The notes under the pieces: model-generated
The model's database searches: none
What the model was told of the DNA's origin: nothing
What the model saw: only the letters and a program-made list of their open reading frames with translations
In this document: in pieces, positions 58,844-64,000 of the stretch
How positions within the stretch are numbered: the stretch's first letter is position 1
Layout: each line of letters opens with the position of its first letter
Program-made: the position numbers and the translations under genes
NCBI GenBank assembly: GCA_050250915.1
Contig: JBFWNT010000012.1
Span: 57,452-121,451, forward strand
Direction: 5' to 3'
Length of the DNA: 64,000 nt
Source: Miltoncostaea sp050250915
GTDB lineage: Bacteria; Actinomycetota; Thermoleophilia; Miltoncostaeales; Miltoncostaeaceae

Positions 58844-59562
58844 AACAGGCCGAGCTGCTCGTCGGGCGCCGGCTCGGGGGCGGCGGCGACGGGGACGGGC
58901 GCCGGGGCCGGCGGCGCGGCCTCCGCCGCGGGCGCGGGCGGCGCGGCGGCCGGGCCGCCCGCCGGGGGGGCGGGGGTCTCTCCCCGCAGGAGGCCGGGGA
59001 TGCGCGCGAAGTCCTCCTCCAGGGTGGAGAGCATGGCGCGCGTGTAGAGGGCCGCCGCCGGGTGGAACAGCGGGTAGAGCAGCAGGCGGTGGCCGGCGAC
59101 ATCGATCGGCAGCTCGTGGCCGTGGACGCGGGAGATCCCGTCGGGCCGGCCGGAGAGGAGCTTGGTGGCGAAGTTGCCGAGCGTGCACACCATGCGGGGC
59201 TGGATCAGGGAGATCTGCCGGAACAGGTGCGGCTCGCAGTCGCGGATCTCGGCCGGCGCGGGGTCGCGGTTGCCCGGCGGGCGGCACTTCAGGACGTTCG
59301 CGATGAAGACGTCCTCCCGCCGCAGCCCGATCCCCTCCAGGAGGCTGGTCAGGAGCTTCCCCGACTGGCCCACGAACGGGATCCCCTGGCGGTCCTCGTG
59401 GTAGCCGGGGGCCTCGCCCACGAACATCAGGTCCGCGTCGAGCGCGCCGTCGCCCACCACGACCTGGGTGCGTGTCCCGCTGAGGGCGCAGCGGGTGCAC
59501 ACGGCGACCTCGTCGCGGTGGTACGCCTCGAGCGCGGCCACGCGGTCGGCGGCTTCGGGCAT
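58840..59562 (-). CDS. Uracil-DNA glycosylase, family 4 (Fe-S), with C-terminal clamp-binding-like motif
   Basis: A 240-residue glycosylase. Catalytic motif GEAPGYHEDRQGIPFVGQSGK (core GEAPGYHED), [4Fe-4S] cysteines Cys22, Cys25, Cys93 and Cys109, and the LFHPAAAL motif. It removes uracil from DNA. After a proline/alanine-rich linker of about 40 residues the protein ends in EQLGLF, close to the bacterial sliding-clamp motif QL(S/D)LF. It is the first gene of the tsaE-tsaB-rimI-tsaD unit. Confidence 0.93.
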   Translation of the reverse strand: MPEAADRVAALEAYHRDEVAVCTRCALSGTRTQVVVGDGALDADLMFVGEAPGYHEDRQGIPFVGQSGKLLTSLLEGIGLRREDVFIANVLKCRPPGNRDPAPAEIRDCEPHLFRQISLIQPRMVCTLGNFATKLLSGRPDGISRVHGHELPIDVAGHRLLLYPLFHPAAALYTRAMLSTLEEDFARIPGLLRGETPAPPAGGPAAAPPAPAAEAAPPAPAPVPVAAAPEPAPDEQLGLF

Positions 59563-59623
59563 GCGGGCAGGCTACCCGCGCGGTCGGCCGGAACGACACC
59601 CGACGCGTTCGTCGGGGCGGCGG

Positions 59624-59752
59624 TATGATCACGGTGCCGCTCACGCACAGCCCGGCATCCCGCGCCCGCGGGAGCTGGAGCAGAGGCGTCGGACGGGGGC
59701 AGACCGCGGTCGCGGCGTGCCGTCGTCCGGGACCGCGCGGGGCGGCTCCCGC
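59624..59752 (+). promoter_or_regulatory. Candidate panCD promoter and leader
   Basis: A -10-like TATGAT at 59624-59629 lies about 125 nt before the PanC start, with no good -35. The resulting leader would be roughly 115 nt and is rich in self-complementary GC stretches (for example CCCGCG followed by CGCGGG near 59660). I cannot match it to a known riboswitch. Confidence 0.35.
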
Positions 59753-61066
59753 ATGTCCGCGTCCCGAACCGAACCCCTCCCGACACCCCAGATCCCGGTC
59801 GTCCGCACGGTCGACGAGCTGCGTCGCGCGGTCGCCGCGCTGCGGGCCGACGGCCGCCGGATCGCGGTGGTGCCGACGATGGGCGCGTTCCACGAGGGCC
59901 ACCTGGACCTGATGGACCGGGCGGCCGCCGGCGGGTGCGCGGTGGTGGTCACCCTGTTCGTGAACCCCACCCAGTTCGCCGCCGGCGAGGACCTCTCGAA
60001 GTACCCGCGGCAGGAGGCCCGCGACCTGGACCTGGCCGCCGGGCGCGGCGTGGCCCTGGTCTTCGCGCCCGGACCGGACACGATGTACCCGGACGGCCAC
60101 GCGACCACCGTGACGGTCGCCGGCCCCAGCGCCGGCCTGGAGGGGGCGGCGCGGCCGGGGCACTTCGACGGCGTCGCCACGATCGTCGCCAAGCTGCTGC
60201 TGGCCGTCCGCCCCGACCGGGCCGTGTTCGGCCAGAAGGATGCGCAGCAGCTGGCCGTGGTGCGTCGCCTGCTGGCCGACCTGCACCTCGACGACATCGA
60301 GCTGGTCGTGGCGCCCATCTTCCGCGAGCCCGACGGGCTCGCGATGAGCAGCCGCAACGCCTACCTGGGTCCCGAGGACCGTCAGGCGGCGACGGCCCTG
60401 AGCCGCGGCCTCCGCGCCGCGGAGGCGCTCGCGCGGGAGGGCGAGCGCGACGCCGCCCGCATCGCCGCGGCCGCCCGTGCGGTGATCGAGGCGGAGCCCC
60501 GCTGCGACCTCCAGTACGCCGCCGTCGTGGATCCCGACACGTTCGAAGCCCTCGAGACGCTCGAGGGTCCCGCTCTGCTCGCCGTGGCCGCGCGCGTGGG
60601 CCCGGCACGACTCATCGACAACGTCCTGCTCCCCACCACCCGTCCCCGGAGGGCCGCCAGCGTGCCGCTTCGCACCCGAACGATGATGAAGAGCAAGATC
60701 CACCGCGCCACCGTGACCGACGCGAACCTCGACTACGTCGGCAGCATCACGATCGACACCGACCTGCTCGAGGCGGCGGACATCCTCCCCTACGAGCAGG
60801 TCTCGGTCCTGAACATCAACACCGGCGCCCGGTTCGAGACCTATGCCATCGAGGGCCCCGCCGGGCGGGGCGACATCTGCCTGAACGGGGCCGCCGCACG
60901 GCTCGCGCAGCCCGGCGACCTCGTGATCGTGCTCACCTACGCGCAGTACGACGCGGCCGGGCTCGAGGGCTTCGAGCCGACCGTCGTCCACGTCGATTCC
61001 GACAACAAGCAGGTGGACGTGTCCCCCGCCTTCGAGGGCGTCCCCGCGCTGTGGGAGGAGCGGTAG
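59753..61066 (+). CDS. panC: Pantoate-beta-alanine ligase fused to aspartate 1-decarboxylase (PanC-PanD)
   Basis: A 437-residue protein. Residues 13-295 are PanC: PTMGAFHEGHLDLM (41-54), VVTLFVNPTQF, FGQKDAQQLAVVRR and MSSRNAYL, ending in the usual ARLIDNVLL. With no stop codon the frame continues through a basic linker into complete PanD: MKSKIHRATVTDANLDYVG, cleavage site Gly330-Ser331 in YVGSITID, and NINTGARFETYAIEG. PanD makes beta-alanine and PanC joins it to pantoate. An internal GTG at 60662 with GGAGG 9 nt upstream could also yield free PanD. PanB follows 2 nt after the stop. Confidence 0.9.
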   Translation: MSASRTEPLPTPQIPVVRTVDELRRAVAALRADGRRIAVVPTMGAFHEGHLDLMDRAAAGGCAVVVTLFVNPTQFAAGEDLSKYPRQEARDLDLAAGRGVALVFAPGPDTMYPDGHATTVTVAGPSAGLEGAARPGHFDGVATIVAKLLLAVRPDRAVFGQKDAQQLAVVRRLLADLHLDDIELVVAPIFREPDGLAMSSRNAYLGPEDRQAATALSRGLRAAEALAREGERDAARIAAAARAVIEAEPRCDLQYAAVVDPDTFEALETLEGPALLAVAARVGPARLIDNVLLPTTRPRRAASVPLRTRTMMKSKIHRATVTDANLDYVGSITIDTDLLEAADILPYEQVSVLNINTGARFETYAIEGPAGRGDICLNGAAARLAQPGDLVIVLTYAQYDAAGLEGFEPTVVHVDSDNKQVDVSPAFEGVPALWEER

Positions 61067-61068
61067 CC

Positions 61069-61881
61069 ATGGCGATGCATCTCTCGGCCGACGACATCCG
61101 GGCGCGGAAGGGCGGCATGCGCCTGGCGATGCTGACGGCCTACGACTACCCGACGGCGATGGCGCTGGAGGCCGCCGGGATCGACGTCATCCTGGTCGGC
61201 GACAGCCTCGGCGAGGTGGAGCTCGGCTTCCCGACCACGCGCGAGGTCACGCTGGCGATGATGGCCCACCACGTCCGGGCGGTCCGTAACGGCGCGCCGG
61301 ACACGCACGTCTGCGGCGACCTGTCCGCCGGGACGTACCGGTCGCCCTGGGAGGCGGTGGAGAGCGCCCGGGTGCTGGTGGCCGCCGGCGCCGACTCGGT
61401 GAAGCTCGAGGGCGGGCTGGCCCCGCAGGTGGCGGCGATCATCGCCGCCGGCATCCCGGTGATCGGCCACGTGGGCCTGCTGCCGCAGACGGCGGAGGTC
61501 TACCGGCGCGAGGGGAAGACCCCGGAGGAGGCCGACCGCATCGCGGCCGAGGCGCGGGCGCTGGACGAGGCCGGCTGCTGCGCGATCGTGATCGAGGCGG
61601 TCCCGGCGGAGCTGGCGGAGCGGATCACGCGCGAGGTGGGCGCGCCGACGATCGGCATCGCGGCGGGGACGGAGACCGACGGGCAGGTGCTCGTCTCGAC
61701 GGACCTGATCGGGCAGCTCCCGAACGTGCCGCGGTTCGTGAAGCCGCGGGCGGACGTGTACGGCGCGGTGGTGGCGGCCGCGACCGGGTACATCGAGGAG
61801 GTCCGGGGGGCCGCCGCGCCGGTCCCGGTCCTGGCGGCGGTCGGCGGCGGGGTCGTCGGCGGGATCTACCGGGCCGGGTGA
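61069..61881 (+). CDS. panB: 3-methyl-2-oxobutanoate hydroxymethyltransferase
   Basis: A 270-residue TIM-barrel enzyme: MLTAYDYPTAMALEAAGIDVILVGDSLG (core LTAYDYPTA and LVGDSLG), the DLSAGTY segment, KLEGG, IPVIGHVGLLPQ and IGIAAGTETDGQVLV. It makes ketopantoate from 2-oxoisovalerate and methylene-tetrahydrofolate, the first step towards pantothenate. The ATG has a GGGAGGAG site overlapping the panD end. It forms one operon with the PanC-PanD fusion. Confidence 0.96.
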   Translation: MAMHLSADDIRARKGGMRLAMLTAYDYPTAMALEAAGIDVILVGDSLGEVELGFPTTREVTLAMMAHHVRAVRNGAPDTHVCGDLSAGTYRSPWEAVESARVLVAAGADSVKLEGGLAPQVAAIIAAGIPVIGHVGLLPQTAEVYRREGKTPEEADRIAAEARALDEAGCCAIVIEAVPAELAERITREVGAPTIGIAAGTETDGQVLVSTDLIGQLPNVPRFVKPRADVYGAVVAAATGYIEEVRGAAAPVPVLAAVGGGVVGGIYRAG

Positions 61882-62309
61882 GCCGGCCGATGTCGGTGGA
61901 GGAGCGCACCGCGTTCCTCCTCCACGGCACGCGAACGGGCAAGCTGGCGACCGTCCGGAAGGACGGTCGCCCGCACGTCCAGCCGGTCTGGTTCGTCCTC
62001 GACGACGACGGCACCGTCGTGTTCATGACGGGCTCGGGGACGGTGAAGGGGCGCAACCTGCGCCGCGACGCGCGGGCGTCCGTGGTCGTCGACGACGAGG
62101 CGCCGCCGTTCGCCTACGTGCGCATCGACGGCACCGCGACCATCAGCGAGGACCTCGACGAGATGCTGGTCTGGAGCACCCGGATCGCGTTCCGCTACAT
62201 GGGCCCGGAGCTGGCGGAGTCCTACGGCCGGCGCAACGCGGTGCCGGGCGAGCTGCTGGTGCGGCTGCGCCCGGCGCACATCGTCACCGAGGCGGGCGTC
62301 TCGGACTGA
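61878..62309 (+). CDS. PPOX/FDOR-fold protein, probably F420-dependent oxidoreductase-like
   Basis: A 143-residue split-barrel protein: TRTGKLATVRKDGRPHVQPVWFVLDDDGTVVFMTG, (core GKLATVRKDGRPHVQPVW), then KGRNLRRDARASVVVDDE and PPFAYVRIDGTA. It fits the pyridoxamine oxidase-like group that binds F420 or flavin in actinobacteria; cofactor and substrate are inferred. The GTG start overlaps the panB stop (GTGA). Confidence 0.85.
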   Translation: MSRPMSVEERTAFLLHGTRTGKLATVRKDGRPHVQPVWFVLDDDGTVVFMTGSGTVKGRNLRRDARASVVVDDEAPPFAYVRIDGTATISEDLDEMLVWSTRIAFRYMGPELAESYGRRNAVPGELLVRLRPAHIVTEAGVSD

Positions 62310-62874
62310 CCGCCGGCGCGACGAGCGCCCCGAGGCCGGCGAGGGCCTCCCGGATCATGTCCGGCAGCGGGGGCGTGTCGGCCGACCCGGCCCACCGCTC
62401 GAACGTCGCGCGGAACACGGCGACGGCGACCTCGGCGGTGAGGGTCGCGCCGGGGTCCGGCTCCCCGCGTGCCCGGAGGGCGCCGGCCAGGCCGCGCCCC
62501 AGTGCCGCCAGCTTGGCCAGCTCGCGCTCCTGGAGCTCGCGGTTCGCGTCGATCACGGCCTGGCGGCGCCGGGCGAACGCGCGTCGTCCCTCCAGGAACG
62601 TCGCGGCGGCGGCGAGGCCGGCGGCGGCGGCGTCGATGGCCGACGTGCCGGCGGGCGCCGCGGCGACCGGGTTCACGACGAGGGCCTCGAAGGCCCCGGC
62701 CCCGCCGAACAGGACCTCTCGCTTGTCGGCGAAGTGGCGGAAGAAGGTGCGCTCGGTCACCCCGGCGCGGGCGGCGATCTCGGCGACGGTGGTGCGCTCG
62801 AAGCCGCGCTCCCCGTAGAGGTCGAGCGCGGCCTCCTCCAGGCGGTCGCGGCTGTCGGGTTCCCATCGTCCCAC
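62284..62874 (-). CDS. TetR-family transcriptional regulator
   Basis: A 196-residue regulator. The N-terminal HTH is RLEEAALDLYGERGFERTTVAEIAARAGVTERTFFRHFADKREVLF (core TTVAEIAARAGVTERTFFRHF). The rest is a helical ligand domain of unknown specificity. I chose the GTG at 62874, giving GRWEPDSRDRL as in related proteins; an ATG at 62907 would start inside the operator repeats. It ends 26 nt inside the convergent FDOR gene and is divergent from the epimerase gene that it probably controls. Confidence 0.9.
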   Translation of the reverse strand: MGRWEPDSRDRLEEAALDLYGERGFERTTVAEIAARAGVTERTFFRHFADKREVLFGGAGAFEALVVNPVAAAPAGTSAIDAAAAGLAAAATFLEGRRAFARRRQAVIDANRELQERELAKLAALGRGLAGALRARGEPDPGATLTAEVAVAVFRATFERWAGSADTPPLPDMIREALAGLGALVAPAVSPRRPPR

Positions 62875-62894
62875 GGGCGGATCGTAGCCGACGG

Positions 62895-62939
62895 CAGTCA
62901 CTGACATCACCGTGTTATGCTGATGACAGTCACTGACAT
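62895..62939. promoter_or_regulatory. Tandem operator repeats in the divergent TetR/epimerase promoter
   Basis: The 13-nt sequence CAGTCACTGACAT occurs twice as a perfect direct repeat (62895-62907 and 62927-62939), each containing the small palindrome GTCACTGAC. The copies are 32 nt apart, about three helical turns, and flank -10-like boxes for both directions (TATGCT at 62916-62921, CATAAC on the other strand). They are likely TetR binding sites. Confidence 0.75.
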
Positions 62940-62951
62940 GGGAGGGGCGTG

Positions 62952-63869
62952 ATGCGCGTGTTCGTCACCGGCGGGTCGGGCTTCATCGGCTCGGCGGTCG
63001 TCCCGGAGCTGCTGGCAGCGGGGCATGCGGTGTCGGGGCTGGCGCGGTCGGACGCGTCGGCGGGGGTCCTGGACGCGGCGGGCGTCGAGGCCATCCGCGG
63101 GGACCTCGAGGACCTGGACGTGCTGGCCCGGGCGGCGGCGGGGGCGGATGCCATCGTCCACTGTGCATTCGTCCACGACGACTTCAGCGCGCTGGACCGG
63201 GCGGGGCGGATCGACCTGGCGGCGGTGGAGACCTTCGGCGACGCGCTCGCCGGATCCGGGCGGGCCCTGGTGATCACGTCCGGCACCGGCCTGCTGGCGT
63301 CCGGCCGGCTCGCGACGGAGGACGACCGCGGGGACCCCGCGTCGCACGGGTCGCACCGATTGACCTCCGAGGTCCGTGCAATTGAACTCGCGGAGCGGGG
63401 CGTTCGCTCGGCGGTCGTCCGGCTGCCCCCGACGGTCCACGGGGAGGGCGACCACGGGTTCGTCCCGGCCCTCATCGACATCGCCCGCCGGACGGGCGTC
63501 TCCGGGTTCCCCGGCGACGGCGCCAACCGCTGGCCGGCCGTCCACCGCCGGGACGCCGCCCGCCTCTTCCGCCTGGCGGCCGAGGGCGCCCCCGCCGGCG
63601 CGGTGCTGCACGGCGTGGCGGAGGAGGGGATCACCACAAGGACCATCGCCGAGGCCATCGGCCGGGGGCTGGGCGTGCCGGTCCGGGGGATCCCCGACGC
63701 CGACGCCGCCGACCACTTCGGCTGGCTCGCCGGCTTCTTCTCCGCCGACGTCCCCGCCTCCAGCGTCCGCACCCGGGCTCTCCTCCCCTGGGTCCCCACC
63801 GGCCCGGGCCTCCTCGACGACCTCGACGCCGGCCACTACTTCCCCGACGCCCACCCCGCCGCCGCCTGA
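62952..63869 (+). CDS. NAD-dependent epimerase/dehydratase family protein (extended SDR)
   Basis: A 305-residue extended SDR: nucleotide-binding VFVTGGSGFIGSAV, GDLEDLDVLARAAAGADAIVH, TSGTGLLASG, and WPAVHRRDAARLFRLA near the substrate end. The usual YxxxK pair is not evident: the HRLTSEVRAIEL stretch stands where it would be, so it is an atypical member. The ATG at 62952 follows GGAGGGG. It is probably controlled by the divergent TetR regulator. Confidence 0.87.
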   Translation: MRVFVTGGSGFIGSAVVPELLAAGHAVSGLARSDASAGVLDAAGVEAIRGDLEDLDVLARAAAGADAIVHCAFVHDDFSALDRAGRIDLAAVETFGDALAGSGRALVITSGTGLLASGRLATEDDRGDPASHGSHRLTSEVRAIELAERGVRSAVVRLPPTVHGEGDHGFVPALIDIARRTGVSGFPGDGANRWPAVHRRDAARLFRLAAEGAPAGAVLHGVAEEGITTRTIAEAIGRGLGVPVRGIPDADAADHFGWLAGFFSADVPASSVRTRALLPWVPTGPGLLDDLDAGHYFPDAHPAAA

Positions 63870-64000
63870 TCCCGGTGTGCACTTGTCCGCCGGGTGGGCG
63901 TGCACTTGTGACCCAGGACGGCGCGGGGTCGCGCGCCGCTTGTGACGGTCGGGTGTCGATCGGGGTGAGGGGGCGGCGCGAATCTGGGTGGGATGGCGCG
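63870..64000. other. Window end without recognisable gene
   Basis: 131 nt follow the epimerase stop. A 10-nt repeat GTGCACTTGT occurs at 63877-63886 and 63900-63909. Nothing else can be assigned; a gene may begin beyond the window. Confidence 0.4.

Noticed and set aside
59630..59752. Leader of the panCD operon as a riboswitch or pan-motif RNA
   Set aside because: GC-rich complementarity is present, but I could not match any conserved riboswitch core; kept only as a candidate leader.
63877..63909. GTGCACTTGT repeated twice at the window end
   Set aside because: Too short, and cut off from its context by the window edge.
1..64000. tRNA or rRNA genes, CRISPR arrays, insertion sequences or prophage genes
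   Set aside because: None could be recognised on either strand; the window reads as ordinary chromosomal operons.

Overview
The window is very GC-rich DNA (low seventies percent by eye). It has many GTG starts, dense gene packing, actinobacterial-style histidine kinases, a Rex regulator, a family 4 uracil-DNA glycosylase and a K+-independent-type membrane pyrophosphatase. It reads as a chromosomal segment of a high-GC actinobacterium, possibly a deep branch such as Thermoleophilia; that placement is inference, since no rRNA or other marker is present. I see no tRNA, rRNA, CRISPR array or insertion sequence.

Layout. 1-5.9 kb: end of a GNAT gene, a methyltransferase, a secreted protein, a secreted Het-C/phospholipase-C-like protein, PPK2 and cysteine synthase. 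5.9-15.7 kb (minus): adenosine kinase, then an eight-gene purine catabolic operon (three xanthine dehydrogenase subunits, a purine-type deaminase, OHCU decarboxylase, allantoinase, ureidoglycine aminohydrolase, allantoate amidohydrolase) in which every junction is a 4-nt GTGA overlap. 16.1-22.8 kb: two NarL-type two-component systems around a small secreted barrel-like protein, plus a lipoprotein. 22.9-24.05 kb (plus): uricase and HIU hydrolase, the two urate steps absent from the big operon. 24.05-41.6 kb: a nucleoside uptake and salvage island. It holds a BMP-type ABC importer with a fused double permease, pyrimidine-nucleoside phosphorylase, cytidine deaminase, a HAD phosphatase, adenosine deaminase, a LOG-type hydrolase, pseudouridine kinase and glycosidase, two aldehyde dehydrogenases (one lacking its catalytic domain), deoxyribose-phosphate aldolase, a phosphopentomutase-type enzyme and purine nucleoside phosphorylase. 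41.7-47 kb: a repeat protein ending in a class F-like sortase domain, an anti-sigma-type ATPase, an Rrf2 regulator and small proteins. 47.1-53.5 kb: H+-pyrophosphatase, a DUF1844-like protein, a GCS2 ligase, a PAS-GGDEF protein and rex. 53.6-59.6 kb: the UDG-tsaE-tsaB-rimI-tsaD-subtilase operon. 59.7-61.9 kb: a PanC-PanD fusion and PanB. 61.9-63.9 kb: an FDOR-type protein, and a TetR regulator divergent from an epimerase-like gene.

How the genes work together. Imported nucleosides are deaminated or phosphorolysed. Pentose-1-phosphates go through the mutase and aldolase to glyceraldehyde-3-phosphate and acetaldehyde, and acetaldehyde is oxidised by the aldehyde dehydrogenase. Released purine bases go through xanthine, urate, 5-hydroxyisourate, OHCU, allantoin and allantoate towards ureidoglycolate, releasing ammonia.

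Three observations stand out. First, a recurrent bipartite palindromic element, two 15-nt near-palindromes whose left ends are always 24 nt apart, occurs six times, three just downstream of stop codons and three inside coding sequence. Second, four genes appear to start at CTG; two of these overlap the upstream stop as CTGA, exactly parallel to the 17 GTGA junctions in the window. Third, pantoate-beta-alanine ligase and aspartate decarboxylase are joined in one reading frame.
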